A stretch of DNA of 64,000 bases, from the NCBI GenBank assembly GCA_036742455.1, contig DAINQU010000007.1:89068-153067 (forward strand), in the 5' to 3' direction. This DNA is from CAIKZZ01 sp036742455. Lineage in GTDB: Bacteria; Pseudomonadota; Gammaproteobacteria; Steroidobacterales; Steroidobacteraceae. Position 1 is the stretch's first letter. Each line of letters begins with the position of its first letter. This document shows positions 25,076-33,812 of the stretch, in pieces. Both the position numbers and the translations under genes were made by a program. A model generated the notes under the pieces. That model made no database searches and was not told where the DNA came from. It saw only the letters and a program-made list of their open reading frames with translations.

Positions 25076-26032
25076 ATGCAGGCCGTGTTTCTCGATTTCG
25101 GTAGCGTCAGCACTGGGGGAGATCTCGACCTCACACCGCTTCATTCCGCCCTTGCAGACCTTCGCGTATACGACGTCACGCCCGACGAACTGGTGGATGA
25201 GAGGATCGCCGGTCAGGAGATCGTGCTTCTTAATAAAGCTGAAATCACTCGCCAACGCATTGAGGCCAATCCACAACTGAAATTGATCGCGCTAACCGCG
25301 ACCGGCGTCAATAACGTCGACGTGGAAGCGGCGCGCGAACGGGGTGTTGCTGTTTGCAACATTCGCGATTACTGCACAGCGTCCGTCGCCCAGCATGTGT
25401 TCGCGACACTGCTAGCACTGACCCATTCGATTCGAGAATATGATCAGGCGCTAAAAGCCGGCGCCTGGCAGAAAGGCGAACAATTCACGCTGCTCAACTA
25501 TCCCATACGCGAACTGGCAGGTCGCACGCTCGGTATCGTCGGCTACGGTGTCTTGGGACAAGCGGTCGCGCGGATTGGTGAGGCTTTTGGTATGCAGGTA
25601 CTCGTCGCGCGTCGGCCTGGCAGTGATAGCGCGGACGGACGCATGTCATTGGACGCGCTATTACCCCTCGTCGATGTCCTCACCTTGCACTGCCCCATGA
25701 CTGACGCTACGCGTGGGCTCATCGGAGCGCGCGAATTAGCCTTGATGCGACGCGATGCGGTGCTGATCAACACCGCTCGCGGCGGCCTCGTGGACGCGGA
25801 GGCATTGGCGTTCGCCCTGCGTCACGGTCAAATCGGTGGCGCTGCCATTGATGTGCTCACGCAAGAGCCGCCGGTGGATGGCAACCCACTCCTCGCCGCA
25901 GACTTGCACAATCTCATTGTGACGCCGCACACCGCCTGGGCAGCGCAAGAGTCACGTCAACGCGCGATTGATGAATTGTCGGCGAATGTGCGTGACTTTC
26001 TGGCAGGCGGGCGCCGCGGGCGTGTAGTCTGA
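25076..26032 (+). CDS. D-2-hydroxyacid dehydrogenase (hydroxypyruvate/glycerate dehydrogenase-like)
   Basis: 318 residues, NAD(P)-dependent D-isomer dehydrogenase. The Rossmann loop GYGVLGQAVA is near residue 154 and the catalytic triad is in view: Arg in NTARGGL near 236, Glu in TQEPP near 265, His in TPHTAW near 284. Sequence style is close to HprA-type glycerate dehydrogenases, so hydroxypyruvate or glyoxylate are likely substrates. It ends 6 bp before the DUF2127 gene. Confidence 0.9.
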   Translation: MQAVFLDFGSVSTGGDLDLTPLHSALADLRVYDVTPDELVDERIAGQEIVLLNKAEITRQRIEANPQLKLIALTATGVNNVDVEAARERGVAVCNIRDYCTASVAQHVFATLLALTHSIREYDQALKAGAWQKGEQFTLLNYPIRELAGRTLGIVGYGVLGQAVARIGEAFGMQVLVARRPGSDSADGRMSLDALLPLVDVLTLHCPMTDATRGLIGARELALMRRDAVLINTARGGLVDAEALAFALRHGQIGGAAIDVLTQEPPVDGNPLLAADLHNLIVTPHTAWAAQESRQRAIDELSANVRDFLAGGRRGRVV

Positions 26033-26038
26033 CACGTC

Positions 26039-26509
26039 ATGCGCCTGGCTAATGTCCTCCGCTCGCTCTTCGTCCTCCGTCTGATCGCGGTCTTCAAGTT
26101 CTTCAAGGCTGCCATCGTCGTCGCCACGGGTTTCGGATTGCTCTCGTTAGCGAATCCGGGATTCATTCAGTCGATGCAGCGATTTACGGAGTCCCTCTCG
26201 GATGGCTTGGAACAGCGTCTGCTGCGCAATCTGCTGGCTTTGTTGGTCGGTATGCCGGCCGGGCGCCTCCATCTGTTTGCGGTCGCCTCGTTTCTGTATG
26301 CCGCACTGTTCTGTGTGGAAGGTGTTGGACTGTGGAAAGGCCGGCATTGGGCGGAGTGGCTGACGGTCGTCGCCACCAGCTCATTGATCCCCATTGAGCT
26401 GTACGAGCTCGTCCGGTCGCCACGATGGAATACCGTCGCGGTGATCGCGGTTAACGTTCTAATCTTGGTTTACCTCATTTGGCGCATGCGTCGCCCGGCG
26501 CGCCGCTGA
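26039..26509 (+). CDS. DUF2127-type small membrane protein
   Basis: 156 residues with four hydrophobic segments (about 18-38, 80-98, 103-120, 130-148). The RLIAVFKFFKAAIVVATG start and the GLWKGRHWAEWLTV region are typical of DUF2127. Function unknown. It lies between the hydroxyacid dehydrogenase and sodC on the same strand with short spacers. Confidence 0.8.
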   Translation: MRLANVLRSLFVLRLIAVFKFFKAAIVVATGFGLLSLANPGFIQSMQRFTESLSDGLEQRLLRNLLALLVGMPAGRLHLFAVASFLYAALFCVEGVGLWKGRHWAEWLTVVATSSLIPIELYELVRSPRWNTVAVIAVNVLILVYLIWRMRRPARR

Positions 26510-26530
26510 CCCTCATTAGGAGCATCTTTT

Positions 26531-27058
26531 ATGCGAACGGATCTACGCTCTCTGTCGATTGGTGTACTCGCCCTCGGCTTCGCCGGATGCGCAGTGCTCG
26601 CGCCGACCAAGCCCGGAGCGTCCGCGCAGATTGAATCGCGCTCCGGCAGCACGGTGACCGGCCAAGCCACGTTCACGCAGCGCCGGGACAGTCTGATCCT
26701 GCATCTCGAGCTATCCGGTTTGTCGCCGGGCTCCGAGCACGGCCTGCATATTCATGAGAAAGGGGACTGCAGCGCGCCGGACGCGCAGAGCGCAGGCGGC
26801 CATTTCAATCCGGACGGTGCCGTACACGGCCACGCGGGACTCGGCGCGCATCACGCCGGCGACCTCGGCGCCGTGGTGGCGGACAGCCAGGGGCGGGTCA
26901 GCGAGGACTTGGACCTCCACGATCTGACCCTCACGCCGGGACCTCACGGGATCGTTGGACGGAGCATCGTCGTACACCGGGATCGCGATGACTACGTCAG
27001 CCAACCGGCCGGTAACGCCGGCCCGAGGATCGCTTGCGGCGTCATCGTCGCGCGCTGA
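26531..27058 (+). CDS. sodC: Cu,Zn superoxide dismutase, probable lipoprotein
   Basis: Converts superoxide to peroxide in the periplasm. The signal peptide ends in a lipobox-like FAGC (Cys20), suggesting membrane anchoring. Copper and zinc ligands are in place: HIH near residue 74, GGHFNP, the HAGLGAHHAGDL zinc loop, and SIVVHRDRDDY. The disulfide cysteines are in KGDC and RIACG, with the conserved Arg next to the latter. 175 residues. A good GGAG precedes ATG. Its 3' end overlaps the convergent transporter gene by 17 nt. Confidence 0.95.
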   Translation: MRTDLRSLSIGVLALGFAGCAVLAPTKPGASAQIESRSGSTVTGQATFTQRRDSLILHLELSGLSPGSEHGLHIHEKGDCSAPDAQSAGGHFNPDGAVHGHAGLGAHHAGDLGAVVADSQGRVSEDLDLHDLTLTPGPHGIVGRSIVVHRDRDDYVSQPAGNAGPRIACGVIVAR

Positions 27059-27947
27059 GTCTTTGTAGAGCGCCGCTGCTGACGACCACCCCGATAGCCA
27101 CGGCGGCAAGACCGCCCGCCGTGGCCCAATCGACGGGATCGCCTAACAGCCACCACCCGATAACGCCAGCCAAGACCGGTGACAGTGGCGTGAAGCCCGC
27201 GGCACCGCTGGCGCCCAATCGGGCCACGGCAAAGGTAAATGCCGCCATCGCGACCGTGCCGGTCAATACCCCCTGATAGCCCGCCTGCAAACCGACCGCC
27301 ATCAGAGGCGCCGCCGCAATGCGGGCTGGTCCCGAGCCCATCATATAAAAAGGCATATAAATCAGCGCATTGGAAACGCCCACCCATGCCGCGGTGACTA
27401 AGGGCGGGAGCGCTAAGCGGCGACTGGCGACCGTAAACACCGACCAGGCCAGCGAGGCGAGCAGGATGAGCCCAAACCCCGTCAGACGAGCCCCGCCACC
27501 CGCCCAGTCGTGACCCACGACCACGGCAAATCCCGCCACGGTGCACAGCATTCCGACCCAACGGTTAACCCCGAGCGCCTCTCCCAACCAGGCGCGCGCG
27601 ATCAACACGGTGAATAAACTGGACGCGCCGGGCCCGAATACGGCCGCTTGCCCCGAATTGGCTAAGCGCAGTCCCATCCCAAATGCGGCGAAGTACGGCA
27701 CCCCCGCCCCGACGGCGAGAATCGCAAGCAAACCGGGCCGGCGCCACGGCACCTGATGGCGGTGCATCCACAAAAAGGGCAAGAGCAAGAGTCCTGCGGT
27801 GCCATACCGCAACGCCGCGACGTCCGACGGTTGCAGGTGCGTTACAACACCTAAGCGCGTTACGGGGATCCATCCTGCCCAAACGGTCACGGCAAAGAGA
27901 GCCGCGCCCATGCCGGCCGTTCGTGAACGGCCTGAGGTGGCGGTCAT
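27042..27947 (-). CDS. EamA/DMT-superfamily transporter
   Basis: 301 residues with ten predicted membrane helices in two EamA repeats (about 13-135 and 150-290). The end of repeat 2 (SPVLAGVIGWWLLGDPV) is typical. Substrate unknown; relatives export metabolites. The start overlaps the Nudix stop as ATGA, so both genes are one operon. Confidence 0.88.
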   Translation of the reverse strand: MTATSGRSRTAGMGAALFAVTVWAGWIPVTRLGVVTHLQPSDVAALRYGTAGLLLLPFLWMHRHQVPWRRPGLLAILAVGAGVPYFAAFGMGLRLANSGQAAVFGPGASSLFTVLIARAWLGEALGVNRWVGMLCTVAGFAVVVGHDWAGGGARLTGFGLILLASLAWSVFTVASRRLALPPLVTAAWVGVSNALIYMPFYMMGSGPARIAAAPLMAVGLQAGYQGVLTGTVAMAAFTFAVARLGASGAAGFTPLSPVLAGVIGWWLLGDPVDWATAGGLAAVAIGVVVSSGALQRLSARR

Positions 27948-28381
27948 ATCGCGGTCGGAACGATGCCCGCCTGCTCATACGCCCATCGGAGCACCCTTTG
28001 AAGGCGCGGCACCGTCAGCGCCAACGCCTCGGCGGGGCTTACCCAGCGGAACTCATGGTGCTCGGCACGACCGAGGGCTGGATTAATCGGCAGGCTGACA
28101 TCCCCGGCGTCCGACCGAGCAACGTAGAACCGCACAACTTTTCCGCCAGCGTACGGTTCCGTCTCAATGGAGTCCTCGCCCCAGCAAAAATCCAGGCTCG
28201 AGAGACCGGTTTCCTCTCGAACCTCGCGTACAGCGGCCTCAAACGACGTTTCGCCCGGTTCCAGGCGCCCTTTGGGTAGATCCCAGTTGCGGTAGGCGCG
28301 CAATAGCAACACGCGGGGCCCAGCCGGGCTTTGCCGGAAGAGGACCACACCGGCGGCATGCTTGAGTACTCGGCTACGCAT
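27944..28381 (-). CDS. Nudix hydrolase
   Basis: About 145 residues. A full Nudix box is present: G-x5-E-x7-REVREETGL, beginning GRLEPGE near residue 38. The N-terminal HAAGVVLFR strand and the C-terminal region resemble diadenosine-tetraphosphatase or (d)NTP-cleaning Nudix enzymes. ATG 28381 gives MRSRVLKHAAG; another ATG six codons upstream is possible. Cotranscribed with the DMT transporter and divergent from oxyR. Confidence 0.9.
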   Translation of the reverse strand: MRSRVLKHAAGVVLFRQSPAGPRVLLLRAYRNWDLPKGRLEPGETSFEAAVREVREETGLSSLDFCWGEDSIETEPYAGGKVVRFYVARSDAGDVSLPINPALGRAEHHEFRWVSPAEALALTVPRLQRVLRWAYEQAGIVPTAI

Positions 28382-28484
28382 GGCCGGCAGTATAACCATC
28401 CGTCACGGACTGTGTGTCCCGCTATAGGAAGCGTCAATTGATGTGTGTTTTAAGATAGAATCGGAACATAGACGGGAGGCAAAG

Positions 28485-29375
28485 ATGAACCTACGCGACC
28501 TACGTTATCTCGTAGCGCTAGCGGACTTGAAGCATTTCGGACGCGCCGCCGACCGCTGCGCCGTGAGCCAACCCACCCTGTCGGCTCAGCTCAAAAAACT
28601 CGAGGATTATCTTGGGGTTGCTCTTATTGAGCGACAACCGCGCAACGTCAGTCTCACACCGATCGGGGAGCAAATTGTGACCCGGGCGCGACGGGTACTC
28701 CAAGATTCTGATGACATCATCGAAATCGCGCGGGCCTCCCGCGACCCGCTGTCGGGCACGCTGCGAGTAGCGATGATCCCTACGCTCGGCCCGTACCTGT
28801 TACCTCTGCTCGCCCCCAAGCTACGCAAGCGACTGCCCAAATTGCAGTTAATGCTCTACGAATACCAAACCTCCGTTTTGGTCGAACAATTGAAAGCAGG
28901 CGATTTGGACGTGGGGATTCTGGCGCTCGGCGTCGACATAGACGGGCTCGAAAGCCGGGAATTAGCGCACGAGTCGTTTACCGTCGCGCTACCGGCGAAC
29001 CATGCGTTGTCCAAGAAACCCGCATTGCGCATGGAGGATTTGGACGACGCGACGCTGTTGCTGCTCGAGGACGGTCATTGCCTTCGATCACACGCGCTCG
29101 AAGCCTGCCGTCGTATACGTGTGCACGAAGCGGGGGATTTTCGCGCGACGAGCCTTGAAACCCTGCGCCAGATGGTGGCGGCCGGTCACGGCATAACGTT
29201 GCTGCCCGAACTGGCGACCCGAGGACCCTTTGCCGCCGCCAAGAACCCCGTCATCCGTCCGTTCACGAAGCCCGCGCCTTACCGGGTCATTGGCGCCGTG
29301 TGGCGGAAAAGCTCGACGCGCTTGGCCGCCATTGACGCCGTTTGCAAGGTTGTCACGGAAGTGCTGGGCGAATAG
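28485..29375 (+). CDS. oxyR: hydrogen peroxide-sensing regulator OxyR
   Basis: LysR-type activator of peroxide defence. The N-terminal winged helix has RAADRCAVSQPTLSAQLKKLE. The regulatory domain keeps LLLLEDGHCLRSHALEAC: counting from ATG 28485 the cysteines are Cys199 and Cys208, the same numbers as the disulfide pair of E. coli OxyR. The following FRATSLETLRQMVAAGHG is also nearly identical to that family. 296 residues, GGGAGG before ATG. An in-frame start 14 codons upstream is less likely. Confidence 0.95.
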   Translation: MNLRDLRYLVALADLKHFGRAADRCAVSQPTLSAQLKKLEDYLGVALIERQPRNVSLTPIGEQIVTRARRVLQDSDDIIEIARASRDPLSGTLRVAMIPTLGPYLLPLLAPKLRKRLPKLQLMLYEYQTSVLVEQLKAGDLDVGILALGVDIDGLESRELAHESFTVALPANHALSKKPALRMEDLDDATLLLLEDGHCLRSHALEACRRIRVHEAGDFRATSLETLRQMVAAGHGITLLPELATRGPFAAAKNPVIRPFTKPAPYRVIGAVWRKSSTRLAAIDAVCKVVTEVLGE

Positions 29376-30075
29376 CCCCCACCCCACCTATACCGGATGC
29401 CGCCGCGGCGTCGGCGAAGACGACCGACGCGTCGCCTCGGACTCGGCCACACGGAAGTGTGGTATCCCCGGCGACCAGCGCGCGTAACGCATCGACCTTG
29501 TCGGCACCGGTCACTAACCACAGCCGAAAACGCGCAGCATTCAGCGCCGGTAACGTGAGCGAAAGACGTTGAGTGCCTTGGTACACCCCCGACGTCCCGA
29601 CCCAACGATCGTTCACCTCAAGCAATGGGTCGCCCGGTATCAATGACGCCGTGTGCGCATCGGCGCCGAGCCCCAACTGGACGACATCGAGCACGGGGAT
29701 TGATCCCAGCTCCGCTTCCAGCGTCGCGGCGTAGGCCGCGGCAGCGACCTCGAGCGGTTGCTGCTCCGCTGGCATCGGTTTGAAGCGGTCTGCGGACAAT
29801 CGACCAGGACCGACCAATAAGCCGGCGATGCGCTGGCCATTACGGCGCTCGTCATCAAGCGGCACGGCGCGCTCATCGATCTGATAGACGGTCATATCGG
29901 ACCAGGGCATCGCCGCAGGATTGAGCGCCTCCAGCATTCGCCACGGCGTCCGTCCACCCGAGAGCGCCAGCGTGGCCCGACCGCGTGCCGAAACGGCGTC
30001 GTTGAGCGCGCCGAGCAACCAGTCCGCCGCCGCGATCGCGGTCTCCTCAACCGTGCCATAAACCCGCACATCCAT
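29353..30075 (-). CDS. pgl: 6-phosphogluconolactonase
   Basis: Hydrolyses 6-phosphogluconolactone in the oxidative pentose phosphate / Entner-Doudoroff entry. Family marks are LALSGGRTPWRM near residue 38 and the LGLGADAHTASLIPG stretch near 138, with the catalytic His. About 240 residues from ATG 30075 (MDVRVYG). ATG 30087 lies too close to its GAGG. It is a lone gene: zwf and edd are not in the window. Its 3' end overlaps oxyR by 23 nt, convergently. Confidence 0.93.
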   Translation of the reverse strand: MDVRVYGTVEETAIAAADWLLGALNDAVSARGRATLALSGGRTPWRMLEALNPAAMPWSDMTVYQIDERAVPLDDERRNGQRIAGLLVGPGRLSADRFKPMPAEQQPLEVAAAAYAATLEAELGSIPVLDVVQLGLGADAHTASLIPGDPLLEVNDRWVGTSGVYQGTQRLSLTLPALNAARFRLWLVTGADKVDALRALVAGDTTLPCGRVRGDASVVFADAAAASGIGGVGAIRPALP

Positions 30076-30188
30076 TGAGCGCCCCATCCTCGTCTGAACT
30101 GATATCACCCATTGTGCCTCGTTCGATCGGTCGCGCAATCCCACGCCGGTGTATCTGACAAAATAGGCGAACGCCCGGAGGATCTCTC

Positions 30189-30704
30189 GTGTCGATACAC
30201 CACGCTGAATTGCATTGGACTCGAAACAATCAGCCGTTTCTCGACGGTCGGTACTCGCGAGGACACGAACTACGGTTCGCCGCCTCGGGTCGCGTCATCG
30301 GCAGCGCGTCCGCGCACGTCGTACCGGCCGAATACTGCGAGCCCAACGCGCTGGACCCAGAGGCGACATTTGTTGCCTCACTGTCCGGCTGCCACATGCT
30401 GTGGTTCTTATCGATTGCGCAAGCGGCCGGCTTCCGTGTCGATGACTATCAGGATCGCGCGGAGGGCGAATTGGGCAAAACCGAGGACGGTACATTGGCA
30501 ATGACCGTCGTGACCTTGAAGCCCCATGTCCGCTTTGATCCGGCGCACGCGCCCGACGCGTCGACCTATCGGCGCTTACACGAGCGAGCGCACGCTGAGT
30601 GCTTTATCGCTCGATCCGTGCGCTGCGCGCTGCGACTCGAACCGACCTTCAGTATCGACAATAGCGCTGAAGCGACCACTCAATCGTCTTGTGGCTCGAC
30701 ATGA
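30189..30704 (+). CDS. OsmC-family peroxiredoxin-like protein
   Basis: 171 residues, GTG start after CGGAGGA. The two redox cysteines of the OsmC/Ohr fold are at 68 (SLSGCHM) and 138 (AECFIARSV). Likely reduces organic hydroperoxides in the cytoplasm using a thiol donor. It is divergent from pgl, and the region between them must hold both promoters. The 3' end overlaps the cation-efflux gene by 25 nt. Confidence 0.9.
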   Translation: MSIHHAELHWTRNNQPFLDGRYSRGHELRFAASGRVIGSASAHVVPAEYCEPNALDPEATFVASLSGCHMLWFLSIAQAAGFRVDDYQDRAEGELGKTEDGTLAMTVVTLKPHVRFDPAHAPDASTYRRLHERAHAECFIARSVRCALRLEPTFSIDNSAEATTQSSCGST

Positions 30705-31543
30705 ATCATGACATTGATGCCGCGGAATGCGCGACTGAGAGCCTCTTCCAGTCGATCGCATTCGCCGTGTGCATCGCGCACCGTCAATCCTGACGGAACA
30801 CGCAGCTTAAATTCGGCGAAGCGCCGCGGCCCAGCGCGGCGTGTCTTCAAGTCCGCCACCGTATGGCCCGCCAGCAGCGTTCCGGCGATGACCGAACGCA
30901 CTGTGTTCAATTCGTCCGCCGGTAGCGCACGGTCCATCAGGCCGTCAATGGACCGGCCGACGAGTTCCCAGCCCGTCAACGCGATGTGTCCCGCAACGAG
31001 CAACGCAATCAACGGGTCCAGCATGGCGGCACGCGGAAATACCATGACCAAGACGAGACCGGTGCAGACCCCGAGAGACGTCACGACGTCCGCGAGCAAG
31101 TGCTTAGCATCGGCTTCCACCGCAATGCTGTCGTGCTCTCGCGCGACCCGCAGCATGAGTCGCGCCGTCCAAAAGTTCAGGGCGGTGGCCAGGAGTGCCA
31201 CTACGATACCCGGGCCGAGGGCGTCCAATGGCACCGGATGGGTCAATCGCAGAATTGCGGCCACCGCAATCCCAAATGCCGCGGCCAAAATCAGCAGACC
31301 CTCGACCGCACTCGAAAAATACTCTGCTTTTTCATGGCCGTAGGCGTGCTCTTCGTCCGCTGGCTGTTCGGCGATTGAGAGCACTAACAGCGCGACGAGT
31401 GCCGCCGCGACATTGACCAATGTCTCCAGTGCGTCCGAAAACAAGCCCATGGATCCGGTGACCCACCACGCCCCGAACTTTAAGGCGAGCGTCGCGACAG
31501 ACGTCGCGATGGACAACACAGCCATATTACGGGTCGGTGACAC
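30680..31543 (-). CDS. cation diffusion facilitator (CDF) metal exporter
   Basis: Exports divalent metal (Zn, Fe or Mn type) by H+ antiport. Six helices (about residues 6-205) and a C-terminal cytosolic domain. Metal-site motifs are FSDALETLVN in helix 2 and KHLLADVVTSLG in helix 5 (His and Asp four apart). The SDALE form differs from the D-x3-D of E. coli FieF, so metal choice is uncertain. Start taken as GTG 31543; ATG 31525 would shorten helix 1 and TTG 31558 is possible. No regulator adjacent. Confidence 0.88.
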   Translation of the reverse strand: MSPTRNMAVLSIATSVATLALKFGAWWVTGSMGLFSDALETLVNVAAALVALLVLSIAEQPADEEHAYGHEKAEYFSSAVEGLLILAAAFGIAVAAILRLTHPVPLDALGPGIVVALLATALNFWTARLMLRVAREHDSIAVEADAKHLLADVVTSLGVCTGLVLVMVFPRAAMLDPLIALLVAGHIALTGWELVGRSIDGLMDRALPADELNTVRSVIAGTLLAGHTVADLKTRRAGPRRFAEFKLRVPSGLTVRDAHGECDRLEEALSRAFRGINVMIHVEPQDD

Positions 31544-31667
31544 GACGGCGAACCTCAAACCTTCTTACAGTCATTTTGCCCGTAACGGGCTCCGGTGACA
31601 GGGGTAGACGCAAGGTCTCCCCTTACCGCACACAATCTGGCACCTTTGTGCCATGAGTGGAGGAACA

Positions 31668-32540
31668 ATGTCGACCGGTCAATGCGAAAACTGTGGCAAT
31701 CGACTCGTGGGGCCGTATTGCGCGCAATGCGGGCAGCACGCGCATGCGAGCGCACGGTCATTGCCTGCACTCCTCCACGATGCCTGGCATGACCTGACGC
31801 ATATTGAGGGTCGACTCTGGGCCACGCTATGGCGTCTCATGTGCCAACCCGGCCGTCTGACGCTGGACTATTTTGCCGGTCAGCGCGCTCGCTATGCGCC
31901 GCCTTTTCGCATGTACCTCGTGCTCAGCGTCGTATTCTTCGGGCTGTCGTCGTTCGCCGATCGTCTCGATCCCCAGCACTCGCATTCCGTGCAAATGCAT
32001 AGCGAGTCAGGTAATCGAACGTGCACGGACGTCCACGCATCGCCCGCGTCGCTCGAGCGCTTTTTCAAGCGAGCCTGTGAGCGAATGGTCGTTGACGATG
32101 GAGCATCCATTGCCCACACATTCCGCAGTTACGTCCCCAAATCGATGTTCGTGTTCCTCCCATTGGTCGCGGGGGTGCTCGCACTGTTGTATCGCCGCCC
32201 GAAACGCTACTACGTAGAGCATTTGGTGTTTGTGCTGCACAACCATGCCGCGATCTTCGCTGCCATGGGATTGTTGTCGGTGATCCATCTGCTGACGTAC
32301 ACCGCGCTCTATTTGGACTTGAGCATCTGGCATCGCGCGCTGGACGGCGTGAGCGATCTTCTCAGCTTTACCACGCTCTTCGTCTACGCACCGTGGTACG
32401 TGTATCGGGCGCTTCGAAATTTCTACGGTCTACCGCGAGGCGCCACTCTGCGTCGGTTGATACCCTTGGGATTTTCCTATCTGCTTTTTCTGATCGTCAC
32501 GTTTGCGCTGACGTTCCTGCTCAGCGTTATTTTGGCCTGA
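31668..32540 (+). CDS. DUF3667-type zinc-ribbon membrane protein
   Basis: About 290 residues. An N-terminal Cys4 ribbon (CENCGNRLVGPYCAQCG) is followed by an amphipathic basic region and about five membrane helices. The PPFRMYLVLSVVFF segment is typical of DUF3667. ATG 31668 has GGAGG 5 nt upstream; ATG 31653 lies within that leader. Function unknown. Ends 4 bp before dinB. Confidence 0.82.
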   Translation: MSTGQCENCGNRLVGPYCAQCGQHAHASARSLPALLHDAWHDLTHIEGRLWATLWRLMCQPGRLTLDYFAGQRARYAPPFRMYLVLSVVFFGLSSFADRLDPQHSHSVQMHSESGNRTCTDVHASPASLERFFKRACERMVVDDGASIAHTFRSYVPKSMFVFLPLVAGVLALLYRRPKRYYVEHLVFVLHNHAAIFAAMGLLSVIHLLTYTALYLDLSIWHRALDGVSDLLSFTTLFVYAPWYVYRALRNFYGLPRGATLRRLIPLGFSYLLFLIVTFALTFLLSVILA

Positions 32541-32544
32541 CGCA

Positions 32545-33774
32545 GTGCGCGCCATATTGCATGTTGATATGGACGCGTTTTACGCGTCCGTAGAGCAGCA
32601 CGATCATCCGGAGTTACGCGGTCGTCCGGTGATCGTGGGTGGCGCATCGGCGCGCGGCGTCGTGGCCGCTGCGAGTTACGAAGTACGCCGTTTTGGCGTG
32701 CGCTCGGCCATGCCCACACGAGTCGCGCTGCAGCGTTGCCCGGAAGCGGTCGTCGTGGCGCCGCGCATGCATCGCTACCGTGAGGTATCCCAGTGTGTCT
32801 TTGGCATTTTCAGGGAATACACGCCGATAATTGAAGGCCTTTCATTGGACGAGGCATTCCTCGACGTCACCGGTAGTCAGTCGCTCTTCGGTTCGCCACG
32901 GACGATGGCCGAGGCCATCAAAGCCGCCATTCGGGAGCGCACGGGGCTCTCGGCGTCGGTCGGTATATCGCACAACAAATTGCTTGCGAAAATCGCATCC
33001 GATCTCAACAAGCCAGACGGCTTGCGTGAAATTTCCGTCGACTCCGTTCGCACTACACTCGATCCGTTACCCGTGAGTCGTCTGCCGGGCATTGGGCCCA
33101 AAACTGGCGAGAAACTCCACGCGCTTGGGATACGCACGTTCGCGGATTTGCGCCTCGCCGCTGAAGCGCTCCTTTTGCCGGTGTTCGGTCGCCATACCGC
33201 GCGGATCCGCGAACGCGCTGAAGGGCGCGACGACCGGCCGGTGGCGGTCGACGTTGCCGAGCAACAAGTGAGTGCGGAGGAAACCTACGATGTCGACCTG
33301 GACACCTTAGAGCGGCAGCGCGCAGAAATCGCGCGCCTCACCGATCGGGTCGCCAGCCGACTGCGGCGCAAGGCCGTCGAGGCAGGCACGGTGACGCTCA
33401 AGGTGCGGCGGAGTGACTTCAGCACCTACACGCGCAGCCGAACGTTCGAGCCACCGACGGCCGATAGTGGCGCGATACTGGTCATCGCCCACGAATTACT
33501 GGAGCGCTGGCGCGCCGAACACCCGGGGGCGGCAGTGCGTCTTTTAGGGGTCGGCGCGGGTGGGCTCGTGCCAGCGAATCAACTGGACTTGTTTGCGAGT
33601 CCCTCGGCACCGGTCTCCACGCTGACGACCGTGGATCCGTCGCGTGTCGCCGCCCGCATCGATCCGACGTTGGATGAAATCCGGGCTCGTTTTGGCGAAA
33701 GCGCCGTTCGACGTGCGAGTAGCCTGCATCGGCCGGAAAAGAACGACGGTTTTACCGACGTCCGTCGCCGTTAG
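32545..33774 (+). CDS. dinB: DNA polymerase IV (Y family)
   Basis: Translesion polymerase. The catalytic acids are in ILHVDMDAFYASVE (Asp8) and LSLDEAFLDVT (Asp/Glu near 103-104). The palm, helix-hairpin-helix (LPGIGPKTGEKL near 178), and little-finger domains are all present. 409 residues. The start is GTG 32545. The C-terminus ends with QLDLF, which resembles a beta-clamp-binding pentapeptide (near residue 349), followed by a tail of about 55 residues. No LexA-box-like CTGT-N8-ACAG was seen upstream. Confidence 0.95.
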   Translation: MRAILHVDMDAFYASVEQHDHPELRGRPVIVGGASARGVVAAASYEVRRFGVRSAMPTRVALQRCPEAVVVAPRMHRYREVSQCVFGIFREYTPIIEGLSLDEAFLDVTGSQSLFGSPRTMAEAIKAAIRERTGLSASVGISHNKLLAKIASDLNKPDGLREISVDSVRTTLDPLPVSRLPGIGPKTGEKLHALGIRTFADLRLAAEALLLPVFGRHTARIRERAEGRDDRPVAVDVAEQQVSAEETYDVDLDTLERQRAEIARLTDRVASRLRRKAVEAGTVTLKVRRSDFSTYTRSRTFEPPTADSGAILVIAHELLERWRAEHPGAAVRLLGVGAGGLVPANQLDLFASPSAPVSTLTTVDPSRVAARIDPTLDEIRARFGESAVRRASSLHRPEKNDGFTDVRRR

Positions 33775-33812
33775 ATATGGCTGGTCACCGTGAACCGCTA
33801 TGATAGTGACGC

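Noticed and set aside
28422..28471. Possible OxyR box upstream of oxyR
   Set aside because: Several ATAG/CTAT words occur, but their spacing and orientation do not match the ATAG-N7-CTAT four-element pattern.
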